Shown in pieces: positions 34,478-46,542 of a stretch of DNA of 64,000 bases. The notes under the pieces are model-generated. The model worked only from the letters and a program-made list of their open reading frames with translations, was not told the DNA's origin and did no database searches. Each line of letters begins with the position of its first letter. Positions within the stretch are counted from its first letter, which is position 1. Made by a program: the position numbers and the translations under genes. The stretch comes from Biomphalaria glabrata (Eukaryota; Mollusca; Gastropoda; Planorbidae): the NCBI RefSeq assembly GCF_947242115.1, contig NC_074721.1, forward strand, positions 36,829,254 through 36,893,253, given 5' to 3'.

Positions 34478-35050
34478 GATTCCTCCCCCCCTTGAAAAAA
34501 AAATATGTCAATATTTTTCCACTACTGTCAAGTCTTACAAGGGCATTTTCAATTTAAGGGGAAGACAACAAACATAAAATCTTGACATCTTCATCTTGAC
34601 ATCTTCATCTTGACTTGACAGTTCCTCATATTCATGTCAATGTTCATAACATTCCAGAATCATCTTCATTAGTACACAGTTCATCATAAAAGAAAATGTG
34701 GCATCTTATGGACACGTCACACATCACAAATGTTCTTCACTGGCAGTAATCTGATAAAATACAATATTTCAAAAAAACAATTATAGACTTTATTTACACA
34801 TTCAATAAATTTTTCTTACCACCCTTTTATACGCTTTTGTCCATTTTTCTTTTATACTCACCCTTTTCCATAGAACTAACTTTCGTCAATGATATATGAA
34901 ATGATTCACACAAAAAAAAATATCCATACTTACCTTTAAATGCTTAACATCAAATTTACTTATCTCCCTTTTCCATAACATATAAATGGTGTCAATATAT
35001 TAATATATATTACATAATCAATATAATCATAGTTTATTTACAAACTTATT

Positions 35051-38000
35051 TCATTTCAATGTCATTCTAGACAATAAATCAGCTACAATATTCACAGATC
35101 CACTAATAGCTTTCACTTCAAATTTATATTCCTGTAGTGCTAAGAACCATCTATAAACACGACTGTTTTTCATGCTCTTTTGCTGTATATACTGAATAGG
35201 TTTATGATCAGTTAATAATATGAATTTCCTTCCTATTAAATAGCTCTCTAGCTTAGTAATTACCCATATTACAGCTAAGGCTTCTCTTTCAATGACACTA
35301 TATTTTTTTTCTGCCTCTGACAATTTTCTACTTACATATAATATAGGATGTAAGGTATCATAGTTCTGCATTAAACAACCACCAATAGCATTACCAGATG
35401 CATCAGTTGTGACATAAAATATTTTGTCTTTATCAGGTAGTCTTAATATTAATTCATGACTAAAAACATCTTTAATTCTGTCAATAGCTTTCACACATTC
35501 CTCATTGCAAACTACTTTTTGAGGTTTTCCTTTTTTAAGTAAGTCATTTAATGGATTCACTATTTCTGCTAAGTTCTTTATAAACTTTCTGTAATAATTT
35601 ACTATTCCTAATATGCTTTTAATTTGTCTTTTTGTTGTAGGTATTTCAATATTAAGTACTTTCTTTATGTTATCTTCAATAGGGCTAATCATGTTGTTAT
35701 TTACTTTATGTCCTAAGAAAATTATTTCCTCCAATCCTATTTCTACTTTTTCTGCTTGAATTGTAAGTCCACTTTCTTTTATTATTTTGAACACTTCCTT
35801 TACATCTACCAAATGTTCCTCCCAACTATTATTAAAAATACATATGTCATCCAAATAGCAAATAACATTTTCTTTGTTTCCAATTATCATGTTCATCATT
35901 CTATTAAATGTGGCAGGTGCATTTACTAATCCAAAACTCATATAATTCCATTGAAAAATACCATATGGTGTTACAAATGCTGTGTAAGGTTTTGCATTTT
36001 CTGTTAAAGGTATTTGCCAATAACCTTTAGTTAAATCCAATTTAGTAAAAAATTTTGCTCCATTTAATTTATGTAAAATATCCTCTATATTTGGCATTGG
36101 ATATGGGTCAAATTCTGTGATGTTGTTAAGTTTCCTATAATCAATACATAACCGTATATCTCCATTCTTCTTTTTGGCTATCACAATTGGTGAAGCATAA
36201 GGAGATGTTGATGGCTCAATTATACCTGATTCTAGTAAATTGTCTATTTCTTTCTTTACTTTGTCTTGTAAATGTAGCGGTATTCTATATGGCTTAAGCT
36301 TGATAGGTTTTGGGTCTGTTACTTTAATGTCATGTTTAATAATATTAGTTTTTCCTGGTATGCTGGAAAAAATTTCTTTGTATTCCTGTATTATTTTAGT
36401 TATATCTTTTGACTTTTCCTTAGTTAAATTATTAAGATTAATCTTTTGCCAAGTTTGATTCTCTTTTGTTTCTATTACAGGTATTTCCTTAATATCATTT
36501 TCATTGTGATTTTCATTTGTTATTATCATCAAGCATTCGTCTCTTTCTGAAAATGTATTTTCTATTTCCTCCTGAATGTTTTGTATCAACTCATCTTCTC
36601 TATCATGATATAATTTCAAATTATTTATGTGATATGTTTTAATTTTCCCATTTATTTCAATTTGATAATTCACATCACTAATTTGTTTTATCACCTTAAA
36701 TGGACCTTTCCATTGTTTACCAATTTTATTTTTCAGGTCATTTATTAATATTAATACATTGCTTCCTACTTCTAGTGTTTTCAATTGTCTTTTCTTATTT
36801 AGATTCTCATGAGCACTTTGTTTATACTTCTTGTTGTTGTTATATGCTTGAGTCCATATTTCTTTCAATTCTGTTGTGATTGTTGTTTCACTGTCATTAT
36901 TTAATTTATTCTCATTGTCTATTAGATTTTCTTTAAAAACATCTAATTCATCTCTGGGTTTTCTTCCATGTATTATTTCATATGGTGAAAATTGTGTTGC
37001 TTCATGGATGTTGTTTCTATGAGCAAATAGTACATAGTTAATGTAATGATCCCACTTGTTCTGATTATTCTGAATTATTTTTGTTAGTGATCTTTTTAAT
37101 GAACCACCATATCGTTCACATAAACCATTACTCTCTGGGTGGTAAACCGAAGAGTATATGTGTTGTATATTGTATTGTTTAGTCCATTTCTTAAATTGTT
37201 CTGACTTAAACTGAGATCCCTGATCACTCAATATAATTTTAGGTATACCATGTCTTGTAATTACTTTTTGAGTTATGGCATTAATGATATTTTCTGCACT
37301 TGTATTTGATAATGGGATTGCCTCTGGATATCTACTAAACATGTCTATTACTGTTAGAATGTATTTATTATTATTTTCAGTTTGAATTAAAGGACCTATT
37401 AAATCAATAGATACTTTCTGAAATGGTGCTGTAGGTTCATCCATTTCTTGAATAGGTGCTTTATTCACTAGGCTTTTGTTAGATCTCTTTTGACATATGT
37501 CACATGAGTTTATGTATTTGTTGATTGTTGCTTTCATTTTGGGCCAAAATACTTGTTTTGACAAATTCCTATAACATTTCTTTACTCCCCTATGTGCTGC
37601 TAAATTATTATCATGTGTCATGATTAAAACATCTTTCCAATATTTCTGTGGTAAGACAAGTTGTTTTATTTTCTTGTTATCATTACTTGTTTGTCTAAAC
37701 AATATTTTATTCTCTATACAAAATTTCTCCATTGGATTATTATTGTTTTTATCTGATATTCTTGAATAAATTTTCCCAATAATATTGTCATTCATTTGTT
37801 CTAATGCAAATGTGGGTATTGTTTCTTTTTCACTTTGAGATATTTGTGTTTCAAGACTATTTTGTGTTTCATTTTCTATCTCTCTTTCCTTAACATCTGT
37901 ATTTTCTATTTGTATTACATTACTGGTTTCTTTTTCTTCATCATTACTTATTACATTTATTGTATTTTCCTGTTTCTTATCTTGTTTATCCATTGATCTT

Positions 38001-39595
38001 GTTATTATCATACTTGTTATATTTTGTGTTTCTATGTTTTCATAATTTTGTCTTATGTTTTTGTATTTGTTTTGCCAGTCTTCTAATTCTTTTCTAGAAC
38101 ATTCTTTAACTCCTTTTATGTTTCCTACCAACATATCATATCTCATTTCTGGTATTGCAATGCCATCACAATAACCAGTGAAAAATGGAGTTTCAATGTA
38201 CACCCTTATAGCTTTAAATTCCCTTACCGTGCCATCTGCTAATTCTACTTTCGTAGTAAACCCTTTATACCAATGAGGTTTGACAAATTTAGTTTTTACT
38301 GCCAAAGTGTTACAACCTGAATCCCTAATTAATTCCACCGGAATTCTGTCTACAAACCCTGGGTACACTGCAAAATTGTTCCTATTTCCTTCCATGAAAT
38401 ATACCCTATCTGTACCTTTATTTTTGTATTCCCTACTGTAACTCCTATTTCTATAATTTCCCCTGTCATTCCTATCTCTACTCCTATATCTACTGTTATT
38501 TTGTTCATTGTATCTATTTCTACTTCCAGACCTACTATTCCCTCTTCTACAGTTAGCTGCTATATGACCTTTTCCTTGACATTTAAAACAGGTTATTTCA
38601 CTATATTTCCTATTTCCACTATTTGATCTGTTTCTATTTCTACTTCTATCAACATTTTCTTTGGTGTATCCTATTAAATCTACTTTGCTTTTATCCCTAT
38701 CAGAAAATGGTTTATTTGGATAGGCATTTTTGTATACTCTCATTATCTCTGTTATTTCATCTATAGTTTTTGGGTTTCTTTCTCTAATAAAAGATTGTAA
38801 TTGAGGATCACATTTATTTACAAAGTTGTCCACTAGAATAAAATTTTTTAATCCTTCATAAGAGTTTATCACTTTTTCTAATTTTACCCACTTATTGAAA
38901 AAATCCTTTTCCATATTAATGGTAGTTTGGGGTTCTATTTCTAATGATGGTATATTGTCAAAGTATTTCTTTCTAAAAGTTGTAGCATTATGACCATAGG
39001 CATTCAATAATTCTCTTTTTAAAACCTGATAGCTATCATCAATATGATGGTCATGATTTTGACATATTGTTAGAGCTTGACCATGAACAAAGTCTATCAG
39101 TATTTCAGACCATTCTTCTTCAGGCATATTAAATGTAGACATTTTTGCCTCATATCTTTTCAGAAAATCACCAATGTCATCCTTCTGTTCATCAAAACTT
39201 TGTATTTTTCTCTTTAGCCATGTTTGTGAATTAGGGTTGTCTCTTTGAGTGGTATAATTATTTGAGTTATTTGTGTTATTTCCTTGTTCAGTTTGGGCTC
39301 TGGCTTGAGCTGCATCCAATCTCATCTTCTCCATTTTAGCTTCATGTTCTCTCTGCCTTTCTTGGTCCTCTTTTTGCTTCTCATATTCTTCCTTTCTGAT
39401 CCTATCTTGTCTCTCTATCTCTTGTCTTTGACGTTCTTCTTGTCTTTCTATCTCTTGTCTTTGACGTTCCGTTTCTTCCTTCACAACTTGCTGTACATAA
39501 GCTGCTAAGTCCTTTCCTTTTAACTCCATGGCCTTTCCATCCTGCATAGCTGTTTCCTTAACCTCCTTAAGGTCCACATATGATGATGTAGCCAT
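35051..39595 (-). CDS. gag-pol of the LTR element (1514 residues)
   Basis: One frame with parts in this order: a gag region opening with a strongly charged Glu/Arg/Gln coiled coil (about residues 30-115), a CCHC zinc knuckle (CFKCQGKGH, near 335), an aspartic-protease-like part (DSGCN, near 421), integrase zinc-binding region (near 660) and core (near 730-830), then reverse transcriptase (about 1095-1290, with YLDD) and RNase H (about 1395-1505). Integrase before reverse transcriptase is the Ty1/copia order, but the reverse transcriptase and integrase sequences look Ty3/gypsy. That mix defines the Gmr1-type group. It looks whole. Confidence 0.95.
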   Translation of the reverse strand: MATSSYVDLKEVKETAMQDGKAMELKGKDLAAYVQQVVKEETERQRQEIERQEERQRQEIERQDRIRKEEYEKQKEDQERQREHEAKMEKMRLDAAQARAQTEQGNNTNNSNNYTTQRDNPNSQTWLKRKIQSFDEQKDDIGDFLKRYEAKMSTFNMPEEEWSEILIDFVHGQALTICQNHDHHIDDSYQVLKRELLNAYGHNATTFRKKYFDNIPSLEIEPQTTINMEKDFFNKWVKLEKVINSYEGLKNFILVDNFVNKCDPQLQSFIRERNPKTIDEITEIMRVYKNAYPNKPFSDRDKSKVDLIGYTKENVDRSRNRNRSNSGNRKYSEITCFKCQGKGHIAANCRRGNSRSGSRNRYNEQNNSRYRSRDRNDRGNYRNRSYSREYKNKGTDRVYFMEGNRNNFAVYPGFVDRIPVELIRDSGCNTLAVKTKFVKPHWYKGFTTKVELADGTVREFKAIRVYIETPFFTGYCDGIAIPEMRYDMLVGNIKGVKECSRKELEDWQNKYKNIRQNYENIETQNITSMIITRSMDKQDKKQENTINVISNDEEKETSNVIQIENTDVKEREIENETQNSLETQISQSEKETIPTFALEQMNDNIIGKIYSRISDKNNNNPMEKFCIENKILFRQTSNDNKKIKQLVLPQKYWKDVLIMTHDNNLAAHRGVKKCYRNLSKQVFWPKMKATINKYINSCDICQKRSNKSLVNKAPIQEMDEPTAPFQKVSIDLIGPLIQTENNNKYILTVIDMFSRYPEAIPLSNTSAENIINAITQKVITRHGIPKIILSDQGSQFKSEQFKKWTKQYNIQHIYSSVYHPESNGLCERYGGSLKRSLTKIIQNNQNKWDHYINYVLFAHRNNIHEATQFSPYEIIHGRKPRDELDVFKENLIDNENKLNNDSETTITTELKEIWTQAYNNNKKYKQSAHENLNKKRQLKTLEVGSNVLILINDLKNKIGKQWKGPFKVIKQISDVNYQIEINGKIKTYHINNLKLYHDREDELIQNIQEEIENTFSERDECLMIITNENHNENDIKEIPVIETKENQTWQKINLNNLTKEKSKDITKIIQEYKEIFSSIPGKTNIIKHDIKVTDPKPIKLKPYRIPLHLQDKVKKEIDNLLESGIIEPSTSPYASPIVIAKKKNGDIRLCIDYRKLNNITEFDPYPMPNIEDILHKLNGAKFFTKLDLTKGYWQIPLTENAKPYTAFVTPYGIFQWNYMSFGLVNAPATFNRMMNMIIGNKENVICYLDDICIFNNSWEEHLVDVKEVFKIIKESGLTIQAEKVEIGLEEIIFLGHKVNNNMISPIEDNIKKVLNIEIPTTKRQIKSILGIVNYYRKFIKNLAEIVNPLNDLLKKGKPQKVVCNEECVKAIDRIKDVFSHELILRLPDKDKIFYVTTDASGNAIGGCLMQNYDTLHPILYVSRKLSEAEKKYSVIEREALAVIWVITKLESYLIGRKFILLTDHKPIQYIQQKSMKNSRVYRWFLALQEYKFEVKAISGSVNIVADLLSRMTLK

Positions 39596-41968
39596 TGTGT
39601 TTTATATTTTATATATATTTTTACTTAGCCTATATTGGTTATGGCTATACCTTAAAAGTTTTTACACACTTTTATACAAGTTTTAAGTGTTATGTCTCTA
39701 TCTATAGATTTAGTAAATGTGTAAATCTAGTCTGAGTTATTATGGTTATATTCAAATCTGTATATTAGGTCCAGTATCACACAAATTTAAATCTAGTACA
39801 TTATAGTATGTATAATAATACCATTTAGATCTAGTTATCAAGAGCACTATGACTATTAGATCTAGTATGAATAACTATGATCAATTTTTAAAATCTGATG
39901 TGACTGAAATGTCTAGAGTAAATTCAAAGACTGTCTTAGTGTCTAGAGTTCAGATCTAGAGTAGATAAAATAGATTTCTTAGATCCAATCCAGAAATTAT
40001 GGTTCTATTTAACCATACGAAATAAATATGTGTATACAATGTCAAATATATCTTCAACAAGATATATATATCTAGAATGTACTACCTTCATTCATTTTCC
40101 AATTAATAATATTTCAAATTAGAGTCTAGATGATTTAATTGTACCAAAGAGATGTACAAAATTTGTAGATCTATATTTAGCCAGACGACAGTGTTTGACT
40201 ACATAGCCAGTTTCGGCATTATTCTCATGGCAAAATCATATTTGATTTTAACCGCTCAAACTAAAATTATTTTAGTCTGATTCACAGTAAAAGAATCCTA
40301 CCCGTACTTTCTATCATTAAGTGAAAAAAAAATACAGATCTAATTAAATTAATAAAAATAAATAATTTAAAATAATATAAACAAATGAAATAATTAAATG
40401 AGACTATCGCTATGGGTTGGGATATGACAATATGGCACACAATGATAACGTCACGAAGTAACCAGGCAACAACGGATATGACGTTTACACAAACAAAACA
40501 AATTACAATCCTAAACGTATAATATAGTTTTTCATCTAAATTATGTCTTTACCCCGAACGGGTTTAAGGCTTCAGCACCACCTGATTTTTACTCAGGCTA
40601 ACATACCAAATTTAGACAAAATCTATTTCTAAGGGCAATCTAAACATATACTAATAAGAAAAATGGCACTTAGCTCTTGATAAGAAAGATCCCTTTGTTC
40701 GGACTCCCGAATATGCTAGATCACAACAAATTCCACTGCTCCTCTTCCAGTTCTGACTCTGTTCTCCGGTGCTACCAGTATCCCACGTAATGCCACAGAT
40801 GTCCTGATATGCCACAGCAAAATGTTTCAGTTCCTTCGGCGACTGTTGATGACCGTATGTGTAGTTCCGACGACTTTGTGTACACAGTTACTGACGAATA
40901 GGTTAACGGTTCTTCTGGCGACGACTTGACTTGTGTAGACGACTACTGACAAATAACAGTCTCTTGACGGCAACTTGATCTGGACGACTGACGAATAACG
41001 AATTTCTTGACGATGACTTGATCTGGGCTGACGAATAACGGCTTTCTTGACGATGACTTGATCTGGGCTGACGAATAACGACTTTCTTGACGATGACTTG
41101 AGCTGGGCTGACGAATAACGGTTCTCTAAAATAGTTCACTGCTTCTGCTGCTACTCTGGTAGTACGACGAAGTTTGCTGTTGTACTCTGCTTCACTAGAC
41201 TTCACCAAACTGTCCAATGTAGACTAGGTGAGACCAAGGTCACCTCCGACGACGTTCCGTTATACGATTAACGGTTTTCAACGAAATTAAGTGGATGTAG
41301 CTGTTTCCACGATTTCACTATCAGCACGTCTAGATATCGTCTAGACCAACGAATACTACATAGATCAATGTTCAGTACTGATAAATATTACTTCACTAAC
41401 CTTCCAAAGGTTAAACACAGTGTCCGTTATAAAAGTGGCAAGCAACCGGTTCAATGAGCAAACTGCTCCACAAGAATCTCTCCAAGGGTAAGACGACAGA
41501 GCGATTTAGTTAGCTACCAAACTTGTAGTACTCACAATACTTCTGACAGCGGGCAAACTGTCCTTCTCGAAACTGACGAGGTAAAACTTGATACTCGATG
41601 TGGCTCCTACGACGAAGAAAAAATATGTCCAACAGGTTCACTAACGATCTCTCACCCGTTATGAATGAACGGTTTCTCTGGTTGTAGGTCGATTCAGCAT
41701 ATGAAGATCAGGCTTTGATAATATACTGGTTAAGTAGACCAGACGTTGCGATGATTACTGTCCTGACGAAGGTCACCCTGAGTTAACGGCTCGTTGAACG
41801 TACGATCAAGAACATGTAGATCTAGAACAAAGTCACTCTGCGATGATGCTGTGTTCAGCCGTACTCCGATGAAATCTTATATCTTCGAGTGCACGACCCT
41901 CACCTGAGTAAACGTTCTGCTTCGAGGTCCGGTACGATGTTCGGGCTTCGGGCGTCGGGGGTCGCCAC

Positions 41969-42330
41969 TGTGATGTTGCTTATTCAGGCTGTCTTGAAGT
42001 CAACCAATTACTCTGCAATCGTTTGGGTGTAATTGTTCGGGTGTATTACGTGTAGTTGACCAACAAGTCAGACAAAAACAAGTACATCTGTTTTTAACTA
42101 GTGAAGAGATGTAGTCGACTCTGATGAACAATTGTACATGGATTTATTCTGATAAAAGGCCACAGTAGAAGTCTCTGTCACTAAACACGTCGTTACCCTG
42201 GAATATTCTATCGCTAACTGATTTTCCGGTCTCTAACCCAACATATCCCAAACGTCACTAGTCCCGTTCAATATGCGTCTTCTATGGTGCGTCGCTAAAT
42301 AACTAACCTATATAAATAAGGTGTCTAACA
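41969..42330 (-). repeat. Upstream LTR
   Basis: 362 bp, the promoter-side LTR for this minus-strand element. It contains a tataaataagg box near its inner transcription side and is nearly identical to 34116-34477. Confidence 0.95.
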
Positions 42331-43425
42331 CTTTTTTCTCTCTCTTTCCATTTATTTCCCACTCTCTCTCACTCTCTCTTTTCCTCTCCCATTCCATTTA
42401 TTTCCCCCTCTCTCTCACTCTCTCTTTTCCTCTCCCTTTCCATTTCTTTCCCCCTTTCTCTCACTCTCTCTTTCTGTCTCTCTTTTTCCTCCCCCTTTCC
42501 ATTTATTATCCCCTCTCTCTCACTCTCTCTTTCTCTCCCTTTCCTTATTTTTTCCCATCTCTCTCACTCTCTTTTTCCTCTCCCATTCCATTTATTTCCC
42601 CCTCTCTCTCACTCTCTCTTTTCTTCTCCCTTTCCATTTTTCCCCCTCTCTCTCACTCTCTCTTTTCCTCTCCCTTTCCATTTCTTTCCCCCTCTCTCTT
42701 TCTCTCTCTCTTTTTTTTCCTCTCCCTTTCCATTTATTCCCCCCTCTCTCTCACTCTTTCTTTCTCTCACTCTCTTTTTTCTCTCCATTTCCATTTCTTT
42801 CCCCCTCTCTCTCTCTCTCTCTCTTTTCCTCTCCCTTTCCATTTATTTCCCCCTCTCTCTCACTCTCTCTTTTTTCTCTCTCTTTCCATTTATTTCCCAC
42901 TCTCTCTCACTCTCTCTTTTCCTCTCCCTTTCCATTTATTTCCCCCTCTCTCTCACTCTCTCTTTTTCCTCTCCCTTTCCATTTATTTCCCCCTCTCTCT
43001 CACTCTCTCTTTTCCTCTCCCTTTCCATTTCTTTCCCCCTCTCTCTCACTCTCTCTTTTCCTCTCCCTTTCCATTTATTTCCCTCATTTTCTTTCTCACT
43101 CTCTCTTTTCCTCTTCCTTTCCATTTCTTTCCCCCTCTCTCTCACTCTCTTTTTTCCTCTCCCTTTCCATTTCTTTCCCACTTTCTCTCACTCTCTCTTT
43201 CTCTCTCTCTCTTTTTTCCTCTCCCTTTCCATTTATTTCCCTCATTTTCTTTCTCACTCTCTCTTTTCCTCTTCCTTTCCATTTCTTTCCCCCTCTCTCT
43301 CACTCTCTTTTTTCCTCTCCCTTTCCATTTCTTTCCCCCTTTCTCTCACTCTCTCTTTCTCTCTCTCTCTTTTTTCCTCTCCCTTTCCATTTCTTTCCCT
43401 CATTTTCTTTCTCACTCTCTTACTT
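42331..43425. repeat. CT-rich 46-bp minisatellite, right part
   Basis: Continuation of the array at 33690-34115, about 23 further units with variants (ccctcattttctttctcactc). Before the LTR element arrived the array would have been about 1.5 kb. Confidence 0.95.
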
Positions 43426-43776
43426 ATCTTGTACATTTCCCTGTTTGACCTCTCCAGTGACTAATTCTAAACAAGTCAAATTTATCACTGCTACAGACTT
43501 GGCCTTTATCACTGCCTCGCACTAAAATTGTATTAGCTGTAAGCGTTTTTAGAGACTTTTGAAACTCAAGAGAGTAGACACAAAAAAATGCTCCCCCCCC
43601 CCATCCCGCCAGCCTGTTTGAACGATTTGTCAGTCCGGAAGAGGTGAAATAAGCTGAAAAATTTGTAATATCACTATTACCGATGGCTTGTATACCAAGA
43701 TTCTAGGGTTTAAAGGCGAGGCCTCCCAAGGTGCACAAACTTGGAGTATCTCCATTTTTCTTCTCTGTACCACTTA
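43426..43776. other. Non-coding
   Basis: No coding signal or named repeat between the CT-rich array and the transposon-like element at 43777. Confidence 0.3.
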
Positions 43777-43879
43777 CACTGGCGGATCCAGAACTTTGGA
43801 GTGGGGGGGGGCGATTTTTTTTCCAAACCCTAACCCTAACGCCCAGTAAACCCTAACCCTATGCATAAACGTGCTTACA

Positions 43880-43935
<56 letters not shown>

Positions 43936-45434
43936 GATATATGAGAATAAAAAAAGACTGTTTCTCAATCTTCGGCGAAAAAAACTGAAAAAAAACAGTC
44001 TTTCTCTTGCAAGCTTGGGGGTCTGGGAGAGCGCCGTAAGCTTCCTCAGTGGGGTTCGGGGCGAAGCCCCGACGCCCAAAAGCGTTTTCTTGCATTTTTC
44101 TCTGCAGAAACGCATTCTTCTGACATCTACAGCTTATTATTTATTAGTTGGGTTCGGGGCGAAGCCCCGACGCCAAAAGCGTTTTCTGGCATTCTTCACT
44201 GCAATAACGCATTCTCGTGCCCTACAGCTCATTATTCATTCTATTATAAAGTGCCTTTTGAATAATGAGAAAAATATTCTAATATGAATTTATAGTCCCT
44301 TAATACATTGCAAATAAAACCTATTTGTTCTTTGAAAAGATTAGATACCCCACATATTTAGATTAAGGTTTTGAGGATCGCCGCCGAAAAAAAAAAAATT
44401 CGATTAATAATATTCAATGAAATTCTAGCATACATTGTGAGTTATAGTCCTAAATTTATTTAACTAGAAAAATATGAGAGAGTAAAGGTTGGAAAAAGTC
44501 GACTAGGAAAAGATTATCTGGCTTTTGAACTCATCTCAACCGTGACTGTTATATTGAAAAATTTCGTTTGAATTATAACTTTTCCAAAGCAAAGTCTTTC
44601 TTATAATAGTTATGATAAATTCATGTCAAATTACACAAACTCTGTCTGGAAAGGGCAAGGGCGGTAAAATGAAAACTATTAATTCTCGCTCCTTTTTATA
44701 ATTTCTGCTGTTGATTGCATTTTGCATTAAAGAATAGGGGTTGGGCGACTCGATATAAGGATTTACTTTATAGCATATATAAATTATATTAGTGACAGAT
44801 TTTTTTAATTTTGTAATTTCTTACTATAATACAAAAAGAAAAAGTATTGATTTGTCCGATGGGGGGAAGGGGATTGCATGTATCGCACTTCCACCTGTTT
44901 ACATTATATAGATATTCGACTAATTTTGTTCACATACTATGATTTCTCTATAAAAGTAGAGCCGCCCCCCCCCCCACTCAAAGATGGGAAGGGCGGTGGA
45001 GGTATTTTCTCTTCTCCTTCCAATCGGCCAACAGGTGAACGAAATTATATAAAGACCGGTTAAAATACCAATAACAAGTTTTAATCATATAGATATTTAA
45101 TTGATTCTGTTAGCAAACTGTGATTTCTACAAATAAATAGGACCGCCCCCCCCCACTCTAAAGTTAATGGTGGGTGGGGGGCGGATTGATGCCATCGCCC
45201 CCTCCCGACCCTACCAAATCGGCCAAAATACTAGAAGGGGGGGCGAAATAATCTAAAAATAGGTTGAAATATAAATAATTAGTTTATATTAACATAAGTA
45301 ATAAATTCGCATACAAATTGTGTGAATTCTATACTATAATTCGTCCGCCCCCCCCGAAGGGGGGGGGTCGGCCGAGTGGAGGGGGGCGGTAGGGGCGATT
45401 GCCCCTACCGCCCCCCCCCCCGGATCCGCCAGTG
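43777..45434. mobile_element. Transposon-like element with G-rich inverted ends
   Basis: Ends CACTGGCGGATCC and GGATCCGCCAGTG are perfect inverted repeats, followed inward by G- and C-runs. gtaccac occurs at both flanks, offset by three bases on the left. The body holds a telomere-like accctaaccctaac tract at 43830, a (TA)n run at 43879-43933, a tandem pair of about 120 bp built on ggttcggggcgaagccccga, and several gcccccccc / ggggggcg palindromes. No transposase was recognised. A related partial copy in reverse lies at 52083-52600. Confidence 0.7.
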
Positions 45435-46440
45435 GTACCACAGCGGCTGTGCTAGCGTCCAACTTAAAACATAGAGGTTAGTGGATCATGACGTGACTGT
45501 TGACACTCTCTTGCCCATCCCCCCCCCCCGCCAATGCAATAAACAAAGATTATGGTCATCCTAAAGCCGGTCGTGTTTTTCTTCCATTATGGTCTAATCG
45601 TTGCCCGGTAACTACTCACCCTCATTTGATTACGTAACTCCAAGTCTTCACACTAAGTTTCGTTTGATTTTTTAAAACTCTACACTTATGATTTATTACA
45701 AAGATTTTATGAACTCACTCTGTCTTTCTGTCTGTTTTCTTAAAAAAAGTTTGAACATGTTTTTTTTTTTTTCATTTCCCATTCTCGGATTAAGTTATAC
45801 TTTTAAAATTATTTATTAAACCTGACAAGACATGAATCAATTTAAACAAAAAATTAAAACAATTAGTTAATTAATTGTTGGTATTTTTTTTTTTTTTGAA
45901 CGTTTTTGAAATAAGGTGAATAAATGCTACTTAATGAGAGATATGGATATATATATGGATTTAGTCCCCATATTACGTTTATGTAAGTTTTTTCTCCAGC
46001 TTCCCATTCTCGGATCAAGTTGAAATTTTGCATAAGTATTCATAGTTGAGAACAATCCAAAAATGACTAATTATTTAATCTTTTATTACTAAATAATTAA
46101 TTTAGTTTTATTTATGGTATTACTAGAGAAAAGAACAGTAATGCTCAAATAAATGGGAGTAATTAGAGTTCTTTCCCCTAGGTTAGCTTTGTTTTTAAGA
46201 AGTATGTTTTTTTTTTCTATTGCTTTTTTTATTATTATTTTAGCTGAACACATCTACTTCTGTAAAAAAAAAAATTATTACCGCATATCAAAATAGTAAT
46301 TACTAGACAATAGTTTTGAACAAATTTAAAAACAAAACTATAGTGATTTGTTTGACTTGTAGCAGTTTATTAGAAATATATGTATTTTATTTATTTAAAT
46401 GTTCAAATATAAACACTTATTTCAATTTTTAAAAAAACAA
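45435..46440. repeat. AT-rich interspersed repeat material
   Basis: Contains two tandem-like copies of the cccattctcgga(t)taagtt...acaattagttaattaatt family at 45770-45890 and 46000-46090, also found near 26 kb and 47.8 kb. No coding signal. Confidence 0.45.
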
Positions 46441-46446
46441 ACTATT

Positions 46447-46452
46447 TTTATT
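46447..46452 (-). terminator. Polyadenylation signal, lectin gene 5
   Basis: AATAAA on the minus strand 91 bases after the stop codon. Confidence 0.5.
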
Positions 46453-46542
46453 CAAAATGTACTAAGATTTTTGTAAAAAACAAAATGGTTAGAGAAAAAG
46501 ACAGAACTATTTTGCCCCATGTCTAAGTGCAGTTCATCAGGA

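Larger units (their letters stand above)
34116..42330 (-). mobile_element. Whole-looking Ty3/gypsy-type LTR element, Gmr1-like domain order
   Basis: Two 362-bp direct repeats with TG...CA ends bound the element, and cttt is duplicated on both sides (34112-34115, 42331-42334). Inside, in element order on the minus strand: a primer-site-like TGGCGACCCC next to the upstream LTR, a leader of about 2.4 kb with a short tandem repeat near 40960-41120, one long gag-pol frame, a 3' untranslated stretch, and a purine tract just before the downstream LTR. The LTRs are almost identical, so insertion is recent. It looks whole, with no breaks seen. It landed in the CT-rich minisatellite. Confidence 0.95.

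Noticed and set aside
40903-41217. 104-codon open frame in the leader of the LTR element
   Set aside because: It runs through a short tandem repeat and resembles no gag, env or host protein; treated as leader sequence.
42321-43448. 375-codon Ser/Leu/Phe/Pro frame and its Glu/Arg/Lys mirror frames
   Set aside because: Low-complexity CT-rich minisatellite; both strands are open, which is expected from composition.
43826-43862. True chromosome end
   Set aside because: Only a few CCCTAA-type units, interrupted, inside an element with sequence on both sides.
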